From contig CANGFP010000003.1 in the NCBI GenBank assembly GCA_947453335.1, positions 224,704-288,703 on the forward strand: a stretch of 64,000 nt of DNA. Reading direction: 5' to 3'. This document shows, piece by piece, positions 52,555-62,263 of the stretch. The stretch is from Opitutia bacterium (lineage in GTDB: Bacteria; Verrucomicrobiota; Verrucomicrobiia; Opitutales; UBA953). The stretch's first letter is position 1, and the number at the start of each line of letters is the position of its first letter. The notes beneath the pieces are model-generated. The model searched no databases, was not told the origin of the DNA, and saw nothing but the letters and a program-made list of their open reading frames with translations. The position numbers were made by a program, and so were the translations under genes.

Positions 52555-54333
52555 CTACATCCGCTCCACCGGCTCGATGCCGAGGAGGCGCAGGCCGCAT
52601 TCCATGATTGCGGTGGTGCGGGCGCAGAGCATCAGGCGGCGGGCCTTCACGGCGGGGTCTTCGACGAGGACGCTGTCCGCCGCGTAGAAGGCGCCGTAGG
52701 CGGCGGCGAGCTCGTGCAGGTAGGTGCAGAGGTGGTGCGGGCGCAGGTCCTCGAGGGCCTGGTCCAACGCCGCGGTGAAGCCGAGGAGCTTGCGCGCGAG
52801 CGCGATCTCGGTCGGGGTCTCGGGATCGGTGGCGCCGGCTTCGCCCTGGCCGGGCTCGATGCCGTTCTTGCGGAAGATCGAACGGACGCGCACCACGGCG
52901 TACATGAGGTAGGGCGCGGTGTTGCCCTCGAAGGCCAGGAGCTTCGTCCAGGAGAACGAATAGTCCATCGTGCGGTTCGAGGAGAGGTCGACGTAGCGGA
53001 GGGCGGCGACGCCGATGGCCTTCGCGATGGCGCGGCGTTCGGCCTCGGGGAGGTCGGGGTTCTTCTCGGTGACGGCGACGTAGGCCCGCTCGGTGGCCTC
53101 GTCGATGAGCTCCTGCAGGCGCACGGGGTCGCCGGACTTCGTCTTGATGGCCTTGCCGTCCTCGCCGAGGATCGTGCCGAACCACACGTGGCGGAGACGG
53201 GGAAGCTTGCGGTTGGTCTCCTTGAACCACTTGGCGCCGTTCAGGAAGAGCTGCTGGAAATGGTCCTGCTGGCGGCCGTCCGTCACGTAGACGACCTCGT
53301 CGGCCTTGAAGTGCTCGGCGCGGTAGAGCAGCGTCGCGAGGTCCGTCGAGGCGTAGTTCGAGGAGCCGTCCTTCTTGCGGACGATGAAGGGCATCTTCGT
53401 CTCGGCGTGGCGGGAGAAGCGGGGCTCCTCGTCGCACCACATCACCAGGGCGCCTTCGCTCTCCTCGGCCAGGCCGTGCTGCTGGAGCTCGGCGTAGACC
53501 TGGTCGACCTTGTCGCGATAGAAGGATTCGCCGAGGATGACGTCGGTCTTGAGCCCGAACTGGTCGTAGATGCGCTGGCAGGCGGCGTTGGAGACGGCGA
53601 CGATCTCGGTCCAGAGCGCGAGGCTGGCGGCGTCGCCCTGCTGCAGACGGGCGAGCTCGGCGCGCGCGGCGTCGAGCTGCGCGGGGTCGGCCTTGGTCAG
53701 CGCGCTGCCTTCCTTGTAGAGGCGCTCGAGGTCCTCGAGGGCCGTCGGGCTCCTGGCGTCGAGCTGGAAGCCCGCGCGCTTGATGCCGAGGATGAGGATG
53801 CCGAAGTTGGTGCCCCAGTCGCCGATGTGGTTGTCGCGGACGAGGTCGGCGCCGCAGAACTCGATGAGGCGGGCCACGGCCTCGCCGATGACGATCGGGC
53901 GGAGGTGGCCGACGTGCATCTGCTTGGCGGTGTTGGGCGAGGGGTAGTCGATGACGACCTTGCGGCCGCCCATGATGCGGGCAGCGCCGGCGCGCCACTT
54001 CGATTCGTCGCGGTATTCGCGGAGCCAGGCGCCGAGGGCCTTGGGCGTGAGCTTGAAGTTGATGAAGCCCGGACCGGCGATCTCGACCTGCACGAGGGAT
54101 TCGTCGAGCTCACCGGACGCCTTCAGCGCGTCGACCAAGGCGGTCGCGAGCGCTCGCGGGTTGGCCTTGGCCTTCTTCGCCGCGGCGATGGCGCCGTTGG
54201 ACTGGAAGTCCGCGTGACGGGGATCGGAGGGGCGGAGTTCCGGCTGGAACGACGCATCAAGGCCGGCGACGGAAGGGGCCACCTTCCGGAGCAAGGCATC
54301 GAGTTCTCGGGCGGGATTGAACCAGACGGACAT
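52555..54333 (-). CDS. argS: Arginyl-tRNA synthetase
   Basis: Class I synthetase that charges tRNA-Arg. 592 residues. N-terminal Add-1 tRNA-binding domain (1-110). The HIGH motif is HVGH in SPNTAKQMHVGHLRP. VRDNHIGDWGTNFG follows, and the KMSKS region is degenerate (TKSGDPVRLQELIDEA), as in many ArgRS. The C-terminal alpha-helical anticodon-binding domain ends with LGIEPVERM, the usual invariant terminal methionine. It begins 65 bases after the giant dehydrogenase gene stops, on the same strand. Confidence 0.96.
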   Translation of the reverse strand: MSVWFNPARELDALLRKVAPSVAGLDASFQPELRPSDPRHADFQSNGAIAAAKKAKANPRALATALVDALKASGELDESLVQVEIAGPGFINFKLTPKALGAWLREYRDESKWRAGAARIMGGRKVVIDYPSPNTAKQMHVGHLRPIVIGEAVARLIEFCGADLVRDNHIGDWGTNFGILILGIKRAGFQLDARSPTALEDLERLYKEGSALTKADPAQLDAARAELARLQQGDAASLALWTEIVAVSNAACQRIYDQFGLKTDVILGESFYRDKVDQVYAELQQHGLAEESEGALVMWCDEEPRFSRHAETKMPFIVRKKDGSSNYASTDLATLLYRAEHFKADEVVYVTDGRQQDHFQQLFLNGAKWFKETNRKLPRLRHVWFGTILGEDGKAIKTKSGDPVRLQELIDEATERAYVAVTEKNPDLPEAERRAIAKAIGVAALRYVDLSSNRTMDYSFSWTKLLAFEGNTAPYLMYAVVRVRSIFRKNGIEPGQGEAGATDPETPTEIALARKLLGFTAALDQALEDLRPHHLCTYLHELAAAYGAFYAADSVLVEDPAVKARRLMLCARTTAIMECGLRLLGIEPVERM

Positions 54334-54398
54334 GCCTCAAGCCGTAAGCCCCGCCGCCCCCTCGGCAAGCGAAAGAGGCGGCAGGGTCGCTTCGGGCC

Positions 54399-57300
54399 TT
54401 ATTTCAGGGTCATCAGGTAGGCCAGGAGGTCGGCCACCTGCTGGTCGGTCAGCGCGTCCAGCAGGCCTTCGGGCATCAGCGAGCGGCGCAGGTAACGCGC
54501 GGAGCGGACGTTCGCCTTGGGCACGCGGACTTCCTCGCCGCCGGGCTGGCGGACGACGTACGCCTTGGCGTCCTCGGAGAGGAAGAAGCCGTCGAGGACC
54601 TCGCCGGTGATGAGCTCGAGGCGGAAGACGCGGTAGGCGGCCTCCATCGCCGCATTGGGGTCCATGATGTTGCGGACGACGCCTTCGAGGCCCATCGCGC
54701 CGGCGCCGCTGAGGTTGGGGCCGATGAGGCCGCCCTGCCCGTTGATGGTATGGCAGGTCTGGCACATCGCGGCGAGGGCCTTGCCCTGCGCGACGTTGCC
54801 GCCCTTGCGGCCCAGCTCCATGAAGTGCTCCTGCTTGCGCGAGAAGGCCTCGAACTGGGCCTTCGTCACGAGCGGCGGGACATCCGTCGTGCGGACGACC
54901 TTCGCGCCTTTATGGAGCTTGCCCCAGGAGGCGTCGCCGCCGGCGTTGAAGAAGACCATCGAGGCGGGACGCTCGTCGCCGGCGAAGGTGCGCGTGAAGT
55001 TGTCGCGGATCTCCTTGGGCGTGCGCGCGACTTTCCAGACGCGGTACTCGGCGAGGGCGCCCTGCGTGCCGCGCTTGGGCACGGTCCACGCCACGTCACA
55101 GCCCAGGAAGTCCTTCGTCACCGGGACGCGGCCGACGGATTCCAGTTCACCGTTGCCGTAGAGGCGCAGCTCGCCCTGCGCGTCGCGCGTGATGGCGTAA
55201 TGCGTCCAGAGCTCCGGCTGGATGGGCTTCTTGGCGACGAGCACGTCGTTGAGCGGAGCGAAGGCATACAGGCGGAGCAGCGCGCCCGAGAAGTTGACGT
55301 CGAGCTGACCAGGAGCGCCGAGGACGCCGTCGTTGTTGTCGATGCCGGGCGCGAGGCGCACCCAGAACTCGAGCGTGAACGGGCCCTTGAGGTCCAGTTT
55401 GGTCTCGGCGAAGGCGTCGTCGGTGCCGTCGAGCGAAAGCACCGGACGGAACACGGCGCCGAGCTCCGCCATCAAGGCCTTGAGTTCGGGCGAGTCGCCC
55501 ATCGTGAGCGCGAGGCGCTCGGCGGTCGGGCCGTCGATCTCCTCCTTCGCCAAAGTCTTGGCCTTGACGGCGGCGGCCACGGCCAAGGCACCTTCCTTGG
55601 TGGCGCTGAGGCCGCTCAGCACGGCGCGGCGGCGCAGGACGTCGAGCTTGGGCAGCAAGGCCAGCGCGGCGGCGGGCGCCTGCGGAGAGCGGGAAGCCGT
55701 GAGCGCCGCGAGGGCGCGGTCGACGATGGGCGCGTCGGGCGAGGCGGCGAGTCCGACGAAGAGGTCGACCTCGGCGCTGCGGAGGTCGCGCAAGGCCTGG
55801 AGGGCGGCGCCGAGCACGGTGGCGTCCTTGGCGGAACGCGCCAACGCGACGAGGTCCGGTTCGAGCGTCGCGAGCTGGAAGCCACCGACGAGCGAGATGC
55901 CGAGCGCGCGGGACTTGTCGTCGCCGGCCAGCAGGCCCTTGGCGACATCGGCGAGGAGCGGGCCGACCTTGGCCGGGTCGAGCTTGGTGCGGGCGGCGAG
56001 GAGCCCTTCGGCGACCTCGGCGCGGACCGCGGGCTTGCCCAGCAGGGCGCGGAGCGCCTCGGCGCAAGCCGGGACCTCGGCGAAACGCGCGAGGCTCAGC
56101 AGCTCCTCCGAGGTCGGGGCGCGGTCGAGCGTCGGCAGCACCGAGGCGAGGACCAAGGCGCCGGCCTTGGGCTCGAGCGCCAGCGTGGCGAAGAGACGCT
56201 GCTCGGGCGTCAGCCCGGCGTCGGGGCGCTGCAACGCGGCGGCGACGGCGGCGGGCTGGCGCTCCAGGTACATGCGGACCAGGAACCGCTCGAACTCGCG
56301 GTAGTAGGCCTCGCCGACCTTGATCGGCTTGCCGCCCTTGTCGGGCGCGAGCGGACCAGGCTGCGACGGACGGGCGAAGGACAGCAACGCGGACAACGCT
56401 CCTTCGGCGGCGAAGGCCTCGCCCAACGTCTTGATGGCGGCCTGACGGACCTCGGCGTCGGCATCGTCGCGCAGGGCGGCGAGCAGCGCCACCTGCGCGG
56501 CGTCCACCGCACCGGCGTAACGCAGCACGCTGACGGCTTCGCGGCGCACGTTGCGGTTCGGCGACTTCAGCAAGGCCGGCACGAGGTCGACCGGATGGCT
56601 CTTCTGCCAACCGAGCACCCACAACGCCTGGATGCGTCGGGCCGCGTCGGCGGCGTCGTCCTGCGCGATCGCGCGCAAGGCCGCGGTGGTCGCGGGCTCA
56701 GGGGCGCGGTCGGCCAAGGTCTGCCAGGCGAGGTGGGCGTCCCCGACGACCTTGCCGCCGAGGCGCGCGACGAGGTCGGCCGAAGCGAGCTTCGTGTAGT
56801 CGGGCACGAGCGGGGCGACGTAGCCCTTCGGCTTGATGCGCCAGATGCGGCCCGACTGCTTGTCGCGGTCGGGATGGTTGCGGGCGACCTCGTTGTGGCT
56901 GATGATCTTGTTGTACCAATCGACCACGTAGAGGCAGCCGTCGGGCCCCATGGTCAGCGCGATCGGCCGGAAGAACGGGTCGTCGCAGGACAGGAAATCG
57001 TCGAGCTTCTCCAGCGAGTACCCCGAACCATCGCGGTACATCTTGAGCGCGTTGAGCTTCGAGGTGATCGGATTGGCCACGTACATGACGTCGGCGTAGC
57101 CCTTGGGCCAGACGCCATGGTCGCTCAAGGCGAGGCCGCTGAGGCCGGTGCCGCCCATCTTGAACTGCGGAGCCTGCACGGGGAAAGGCGGCTGGTAGGA
57201 CTTCGCCAGGCGGTCGGCGCAACCCGGATACCAAGCGTACTCATGGAAGGGCATGACCGGATAGCCGTAGTCGTTGGCCTCCTGGATGAACGTTTCGCCC

Positions 57301-58673
57301 TGTCCGGTCAGGACAAGGCCCCAGATGTTGCAGGGGCCCGTGCTCGTGGGCTCGAAGAAGCTGCCGTCGGGCCGGAAGCGGGCCATGCGCGTGCTCGGGA
57401 AGTCGACCGTGTCCCCCTTCGTCGTCGTGACCTTGCCGGAATTGAACGCACCCTGCGCGAGCCAGAACCAACCGCCCGGGGCGCGCGTGAACTGGTGCGG
57501 GAAGAGATGGGAGTCCTGCACACCGAAACCCGTCAGCAAGACCTCGCGCTTGTCCGCCTTGCCGTCGCCGTCGGTGTCGCGGAGGAAGACGACGTCATGC
57601 CCGTGCTGCACGATGGCGCCGTCCTTATAGGGGAGCACGCCTTCGGGGATGGCCAGGCCATCGGCGAACACGCGCGGCTGCTGGACGCCGCCGGCGAAGG
57701 GATGGTCGAAGACGACGACCTTGTCGCGGGCCTTGGACTTGTAGAGGGCCTCGGCCGCGGCGGGGTTCTCGTTCGCGTCGACCGGATACTCGAGGGCCGT
57801 GCTCGACCACGCCCTGCCCTGCTGGTCGAAGGTCAGCATGATGAACTTGCCCATCTCCGGGCCTTCCTTCGCGAAGAGCTCGATCTCGAAGCCCTCCGGC
57901 AGGTGGAAGAGCTTCAGCTGCTCCTCCGCGGGACGACGGGCGCCCTGCACGTCGTTGTAGCCGAGGTCGCGCTTCTTCGCCGGCTTCGCGGCGGCCTGCG
58001 CGGGCGCGACGGCCGCCAGCTTCTCCCAGGTCATGTCGCCGGGCGTCGCCGGCAGTTCCTCGATAAGGATGTCCTTCACCTGCACCTCGGCCTTGCCGCC
58101 GGAGTGGATCTGCAGGCCGATCTTGCCGTTGGTCGCGAGGTTCACGTCCGCCTCGGTGTAGTCGAGCGCCGGCACGCCGTTGACCCAGCTGCGGATGCGG
58201 CGGCCCTCGGCGACGATGCGGTACTCGTTCCAGTCGCCCTCCTTCACCGCGGCGAGGATGGCCTTGGCGTCCGCGGGCTCGGCGATGACCTTGTTGCGGC
58301 GGCTCTCGTCGTAGAGCTTCCCGAACCAGCCCGTGCCGTAGTCGACCTGGAAGCCGCTCATCTCGGTGCTGTTCGGCACGCGGATGCTGCGGATCTGCAC
58401 GCCGCTGTTGACGAAGCCCGTGCCGGTCAGGCGCAGCTTCACGCGGAGGTCGAAGTTCTGGTAGGACTTTTCGGTCGCGAGGAACTGGTTCTTCGGGACG
58501 GTACGTTCGAAGGAGCCGCCGCGGATCTCGCCGTCCTGCACGCGCCACCAGGCGGGGTCGCCTTCCCAGCCGGCCAGGGACTTGCCGTCGAAGATCGGGG
58601 CCGGAGCGGCGACCGCGCCGAGCGCGGCAAGGAACAGGGTGGCCACGACCAAGGGGGACTTGAACGACTTCAT
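54399..58673 (-). CDS. Giant PVC-type dehydrogenase fused to DUF1080, HEAT repeats, LamG and cytochrome c
   Basis: 1424 residues from the ATG at 58673. Order: signal peptide (1-23); DUF1080 / 3-keto-disaccharide-hydrolase-like domain about 25-210 (FDGKSLAGWEGDPAWWRVQDGEI); six-bladed PVC membrane-bound dehydrogenase propeller about 250-625 (GFEIELFAKEGPEMGKF, DTDGDGKADKREVLLTGFG, YVVDWYNKIISHNE); HEAT repeats about 640-1010; LamG-like sandwich about 1050-1220 (FTLEFWVRLAPGI). The C-terminal haem-binding domain has CQTCH at 1304-1308. It is exported and likely periplasmic. The combination suggests oxidation of a sugar, electrons to the haem, and hydrolysis of the 3-keto product; each part is inferred. 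Longer starts lack support. Confidence 0.9.
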   Translation of the reverse strand: MKSFKSPLVVATLFLAALGAVAAPAPIFDGKSLAGWEGDPAWWRVQDGEIRGGSFERTVPKNQFLATEKSYQNFDLRVKLRLTGTGFVNSGVQIRSIRVPNSTEMSGFQVDYGTGWFGKLYDESRRNKVIAEPADAKAILAAVKEGDWNEYRIVAEGRRIRSWVNGVPALDYTEADVNLATNGKIGLQIHSGGKAEVQVKDILIEELPATPGDMTWEKLAAVAPAQAAAKPAKKRDLGYNDVQGARRPAEEQLKLFHLPEGFEIELFAKEGPEMGKFIMLTFDQQGRAWSSTALEYPVDANENPAAAEALYKSKARDKVVVFDHPFAGGVQQPRVFADGLAIPEGVLPYKDGAIVQHGHDVVFLRDTDGDGKADKREVLLTGFGVQDSHLFPHQFTRAPGGWFWLAQGAFNSGKVTTTKGDTVDFPSTRMARFRPDGSFFEPTSTGPCNIWGLVLTGQGETFIQEANDYGYPVMPFHEYAWYPGCADRLAKSYQPPFPVQAPQFKMGGTGLSGLALSDHGVWPKGYADVMYVANPITSKLNALKMYRDGSGYSLEKLDDFLSCDDPFFRPIALTMGPDGCLYVVDWYNKIISHNEVARNHPDRDKQSGRIWRIKPKGYVAPLVPDYTKLASADLVARLGGKVVGDAHLAWQTLADRAPEPATTAALRAIAQDDAADAARRIQALWVLGWQKSHPVDLVPALLKSPNRNVRREAVSVLRYAGAVDAAQVALLAALRDDADAEVRQAAIKTLGEAFAAEGALSALLSFARPSQPGPLAPDKGGKPIKVGEAYYREFERFLVRMYLERQPAAVAAALQRPDAGLTPEQRLFATLALEPKAGALVLASVLPTLDRAPTSEELLSLARFAEVPACAEALRALLGKPAVRAEVAEGLLAARTKLDPAKVGPLLADVAKGLLAGDDKSRALGISLVGGFQLATLEPDLVALARSAKDATVLGAALQALRDLRSAEVDLFVGLAASPDAPIVDRALAALTASRSPQAPAAALALLPKLDVLRRRAVLSGLSATKEGALAVAAAVKAKTLAKEEIDGPTAERLALTMGDSPELKALMAELGAVFRPVLSLDGTDDAFAETKLDLKGPFTLEFWVRLAPGIDNNDGVLGAPGQLDVNFSGALLRLYAFAPLNDVLVAKKPIQPELWTHYAITRDAQGELRLYGNGELESVGRVPVTKDFLGCDVAWTVPKRGTQGALAEYRVWKVARTPKEIRDNFTRTFAGDERPASMVFFNAGGDASWGKLHKGAKVVRTTDVPPLVTKAQFEAFSRKQEHFMELGRKGGNVAQGKALAAMCQTCHTINGQGGLIGPNLSGAGAMGLEGVVRNIMDPNAAMEAAYRVFRLELITGEVLDGFFLSEDAKAYVVRQPGGEEVRVPKANVRSARYLRRSLMPEGLLDALTDQQVADLLAYLMTLK

Positions 58674-58827
58674 GGGGGAGGGGTCCGCCGAACCTAACCC
58701 CCTCCGGACGGACCACAACCCTCGGCATCCCGCGGCCACGCAACACGAACACCGCTAAACGCACATCACAGCACCCCTAATAGCACCGGACGCTTGCCAG
58801 CCGCCCCATAAGAGGCTGTTTAGCGAT

Positions 58828-59373
58828 ATGTCCTCCACCTACCGGCTCGTCCGCGATTGCGCCGCCACGCTCATCCCTGCCGGGGACATCGTCGTGCTCG
58901 AGGCCGGCGGCGAAGTGACCGTCACCCAAGCCCTCGGCGGCTCCGTGACCGTGCGCACCGGCATGGGGCTCTTCCGCATCGCTCCGGCCGACCTCGACGC
59001 CCTCGGCGCGGAAGCGGCGCGGCTGCATGGCGGCCAGACGGCGGACACGGCGACCGGCCCCCTCGACCAGGATATGCTTTGGGAGGCGCTGAAGGGCTGC
59101 TTCGACCCCGAGATCCCCGTGAACATCGTCGACCTCGGGCTCATCTACCACCTCGAGCTGCAGCCCGGCGAACGCGGCGGCCGCAAGGTCGCGGCCAAGA
59201 TGACGCTCACCGCCCAAGGCTGCGGCATGGGACCCGTCATCGCCGACGACGCCAAGGCCAAGCTCGAGGCCCTGCCCGGGGTCGAATCGGCGGAGGTCCA
59301 GATCGTCTGGGACCCGGTGTGGAACCCGCGCATGATCTCCGAAGCCGGCCGCAAACAGCTCGGCCTGGAGTGA
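58828..59373 (+). CDS. sufT: SufT-like Fe-S cluster assembly protein
   Basis: 181 residues. The N-terminal about 70 residues form the SufT-specific extension (RLVRDCAATLIPAGDIVVLEAGGEVTVTQALGGSVTV). The C-terminal DUF59/MIP18 domain has DPEIPVNIVDLGLIY, TAQGCGMGPVIADDAK with its conserved cysteine, and IVWDPVWNPRMISE. SufT helps mature Fe-S proteins. It is coupled by TGATG to hemW, a radical-SAM protein with an Fe-S cluster. No other suf genes are in the window. Confidence 0.88.
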   Translation: MSSTYRLVRDCAATLIPAGDIVVLEAGGEVTVTQALGGSVTVRTGMGLFRIAPADLDALGAEAARLHGGQTADTATGPLDQDMLWEALKGCFDPEIPVNIVDLGLIYHLELQPGERGGRKVAAKMTLTAQGCGMGPVIADDAKAKLEALPGVESAEVQIVWDPVWNPRMISEAGRKQLGLE

Positions 59374-60512
59374 TGGACCGCCCCGTCCAGCCCGCGACGG
59401 CGCTGTACCTGCACGTCCCGTTCTGCGCGTCCTCGTGCGACTTCTGCTCCTTCTACCAGGAGCAGCCGAAACGCGGCGAACTCGACCGCTTCCTCGCGAC
59501 CATCGAGCAGGAGCTGGCGCTGCAGCCGCCCGGGCGCGTCGAGACCGCCTTCTGGGGCGGCGGCACGCCTGGCCTCCTGCCGGCCGACGACCTGAGCCGC
59601 CTCGGCGAGGCCATGGTCCGCGCCGCCGGGCAACCGCGCGAATGGACCGTCGAGCTCGCGCCGTCCTCGGTCCGCGCGGACAAGCTCGCGGCGCTGAAGG
59701 CCTTGGGCGTCACGCGCGTCTCGATGGGCGTGCAGAGCTTCGACGACGCCACGCTCGACGCGCTCGGACGACGCCATTCGCCGAAGCAGGTCATGGAGGC
59801 CTGGGAGCTCATCGAGGCCGCCGGGTTCGCCTCGCGCAACCTCGACCTCATCTTCGCCATCCCCGGGCAGGACGAACGCCGCTGGACCGAGGACCTCCGC
59901 CGCGCGCTGGCGCTCAAGCCCGACCACCTCTCGACGTATTGCCTGACCTTCGAGGAGGACACGGCGATGTTCGTTAAGCTCTCGCAGGGCAAGGTGAAGA
60001 TCGACCGCGAGCTCGAGGCCCGGCTGTACCGCGGGACCTGGGAGCAGCTCGAGGCCGCAGGCTACGCCCAGTACGAGACCTCCAACTTCGCCCGGCCCGG
60101 CCACGCCTGCCGCCACAACCTGATCACCTGGGAGATGGGCTCCTGGATCGGCTACGGACCCTCGGCGTCCTCGCAATGGGAAGGCCGCCGCTGGACGAAT
60201 CCAGCGAACCTCGACCAATGGACGCAAGGCGTCGCCGCCGGCCGGCCCGTGCGGGAGCAGGTCAAGGAGCTGTCCGCGCCGGACCTGCTCTGCGACGCGC
60301 TCGTCTTCGGCCTCCGCCTGAACGCGGGCGTCGACCCGGCGGCCCTCGCCGCGCGCTTCGCCACGCCCTTGCCCGCGGGCATCACGCGGCTCTTCGCCGA
60401 CCTCGCCGCGGAAGGCCTCATGGAGGCGGACGGCCCGAAGGTCCGCCTGACCGGCGAAGGCCGGATGCGCGCCGACGCCGTGGGCGTCGCGGTCCTCGAA
60501 CGCTTCGACTGA
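59373..60512 (+). CDS. hemW: HemW-like radical SAM haem chaperone
   Basis: 379 residues. The radical-SAM cluster cysteines are C18, C22 and C25 in HVPFCASSCDFCSFY; FWGGGTPGLLP, MGVQSFDDATLDALGRRH and LDLIFAIPGQ follow, all HemN/HemW family text. The C-terminal HemN_C domain has KVRLTGEGRMRADAV. HemW binds haem and delivers it to respiratory proteins; a true oxygen-independent coproporphyrinogen oxidase would need a fourth cysteine two residues after C25, which is F27 here. Overlaps sufT and the next gene by one base each (TGATG). Confidence 0.9.
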   Translation: MDRPVQPATALYLHVPFCASSCDFCSFYQEQPKRGELDRFLATIEQELALQPPGRVETAFWGGGTPGLLPADDLSRLGEAMVRAAGQPREWTVELAPSSVRADKLAALKALGVTRVSMGVQSFDDATLDALGRRHSPKQVMEAWELIEAAGFASRNLDLIFAIPGQDERRWTEDLRRALALKPDHLSTYCLTFEEDTAMFVKLSQGKVKIDRELEARLYRGTWEQLEAAGYAQYETSNFARPGHACRHNLITWEMGSWIGYGPSASSQWEGRRWTNPANLDQWTQGVAAGRPVREQVKELSAPDLLCDALVFGLRLNAGVDPAALAARFATPLPAGITRLFADLAAEGLMEADGPKVRLTGEGRMRADAVGVAVLERFD

Positions 60513-61402
60513 TGGAATTCGCCTTCCTCGCGTCCTTCTTCTTCGCGTGGTCGATCACCTGCGCGCGCCGCAGCTCGCACCACCACGGGGCCGACCTCGC
60601 GAACCTCGGCCGCATCTCCGTGGCCTTCGTCGGCATCGGCGCCTTCGTCCTGCTCACGGGCCGGACGCTGGTGTTCCCCGGCTGGCCCTGGCTGCTGCTC
60701 GGCGGCGCCATCGGCCTCGGCGTCGGCGACATCGCCAGCTTCCACTCCATGATGCGGATCGGCGCGGGCCTCGCGCTGCTGATCATGCAGACGCTCGCCG
60801 CGCCGTTCGCGCTGGTCATCGAATACCTCGTCCTCGGCCACGCGCCCTCCGTCGCCCAGATGCTGGCCGCGGGCGTCATCCTCGTCGGCGTCGGCGTCGC
60901 CCTGGGGCGGCCGCCCGAAGGCGACCGCCGCCACTGGCAGCTCGGCATCGCGCTGGCCGTGCTCGCGGCCCTGGGGCAGGCGTGCGGGGCGGTGAGCACC
61001 CCGATGGCCAAGGCGGCCTGCGAGACGGCCCACGTGGCCTTGCCCGATGGCCTGGCGCAGGGCTTCCTGCGCATCCTCGGCGGCTTCCCGATCGTGCTCG
61101 GCTTCGTCCTCTGGAACACCCGCGCCAACGGGCTCTTCGCCCAGGTGCGCCGACCCTACGCGGGCCTCAAGGCCTGGGGCTGGACGCTCATGAACGGACT
61201 CTCCGGACCGGGCATCGGCGTCGCCTGCTACCAGTGGGCGTTGAGCACGCGTTCCTCGGCCCTGGTGCTCAGCATCGTCGCCCTCTCGCCGCTCTTCGCC
61301 CTGCTCTTCCAGTGGTTCGTCGAAGGCAAGCGACCCGGTGCGCGCGTCTGGCTCGGCGGCGCCATCGCGATCGCCGGAGTCATCCTGCTCCGCAACGCCT
61401 AA
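60512..61402 (+). CDS. EamA/DMT-superfamily transporter
   Basis: 296 residues with ten predicted membrane helices in two EamA repeats: first half about 1-132 (RMGAGLALLIMQTLAAPFALVIEYLVLGHAPSV-like end), second half about 148-295 (STRSSALVLSIVALSPLFALLFQWFVEGKRPG). Proteins of this superfamily export or import metabolites; the substrate cannot be assigned. The ATG overlaps the hemW stop by one base, making a three-gene coupled set with sufT and hemW. It converges on the secreted protein gene with a seven-base gap. Confidence 0.82.
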   Translation: MEFAFLASFFFAWSITCARRSSHHHGADLANLGRISVAFVGIGAFVLLTGRTLVFPGWPWLLLGGAIGLGVGDIASFHSMMRIGAGLALLIMQTLAAPFALVIEYLVLGHAPSVAQMLAAGVILVGVGVALGRPPEGDRRHWQLGIALAVLAALGQACGAVSTPMAKAACETAHVALPDGLAQGFLRILGGFPIVLGFVLWNTRANGLFAQVRRPYAGLKAWGWTLMNGLSGPGIGVACYQWALSTRSSALVLSIVALSPLFALLFQWFVEGKRPGARVWLGGAIAIAGVILLRNA

Positions 61403-61409
61403 ACGGGAC

Positions 61410-62198
61410 TCACTTGCCCTTCACTGCCGCCGGGGCCGTCGGGCCTAGGCGCGTGCGCGCCAACGCGAGGTCGTCGATCCACACGGTGAAGCCCGGGGTC
61501 TGCGTCGGCTGGTAGTTGATGAAGCCGAAGGACAGCGACTGGAACGCCGCCGGGATCTCGGATTTCTCGAACTTGCCAGCGCCCTTGGCCAGGCCGACCT
61601 CCTTGACCTCCTCGCCGTTGAGGAAGAACTGGTAGGTCTGCGTCGCATGGTCGACATGCCACTCGGCGAGCGTCCAGTCAGCCGAGAATCGGAAGCGGGG
61701 CTTGGTGGAAAGCCCGAACTCGCCGCGCTTCGCGGTCTGGACGTTGTAGAGGTACGAGACCGCGCCGGCGCCGTTGAAGCTGGCGCCCATCAGGCGGGGC
61801 TCGATCGGGTCCTCGAACTGCGGGCTGGTGGCCTTGCCGCTGACGAAGGTGATGTGGACGGACGACACCTTCCGGCCCTCGGGCGGGTCGGGCAACGTGG
61901 GCACGGGCTGGTCGACCTTGAAGTACAACCGGCCCCAATGCTCGCCGCCGAAGGCCGCGACCTCCGGACCGGATTTCGTGATCCGACGCGGGCCCTTCAC
62001 CGCCGCGTCGATGCGCAGCGACCTATGCCCCGTGTGGAAGACGTCGTCGACGACGTGGACCGGGCCGTCCTTCGTGAAGCCTTTCGGGATGCCGCCGACC
62101 GGAGCGGCCTCAAAGCCCTCCGAGAGCAGCAGCTGGGCGGGGGCGGCGACGGGGGTCTCGGCCGCAGCGGCGGCCAGGAAGCAGCAGAGGGTAAGCAC
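61410..62198 (-). CDS. Secreted beta-sandwich-type protein, unknown function (start uncertain)
   Basis: About 262 residues from a GTG at 62198. The open frame continues to 62360, but that part crosses a REP-like repeat and does not look coding. The first residues (LTLCCFLAAAAAETP) are a short signal-like stretch, possibly truncated: no good ATG is seen. The body resembles a concanavalin-like carbohydrate-binding or lyase fold: GFEAAPVGGIPKGF, HTGHRSLRIDA, HWGRLYFKVD, FINYQPTQTPGFTVWIDDLALARTR. No family is named with confidence. Insertion of the repeat may have affected its 5' end. Confidence 0.6.
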   Translation of the reverse strand: MLTLCCFLAAAAAETPVAAPAQLLLSEGFEAAPVGGIPKGFTKDGPVHVVDDVFHTGHRSLRIDAAVKGPRRITKSGPEVAAFGGEHWGRLYFKVDQPVPTLPDPPEGRKVSSVHITFVSGKATSPQFEDPIEPRLMGASFNGAGAVSYLYNVQTAKRGEFGLSTKPRFRFSADWTLAEWHVDHATQTYQFFLNGEEVKEVGLAKGAGKFEKSEIPAAFQSLSFGFINYQPTQTPGFTVWIDDLALARTRLGPTAPAAVKGK

Positions 62199-62263
62199 GA
62201 TAAGGTTAATAGCAGAATCGCAAAAGGAGTCGAGGGGAGAGTCGAGGGCGGAGTCGATGAATG

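Noticed and set aside
54750-58697. 1315-codon plus-strand open frame opposite the giant dehydrogenase
   Set aside because: Composition is typical of a GC-rich antisense frame with no recognisable domain; the minus-strand gene has clear domains and a CxxCH motif.
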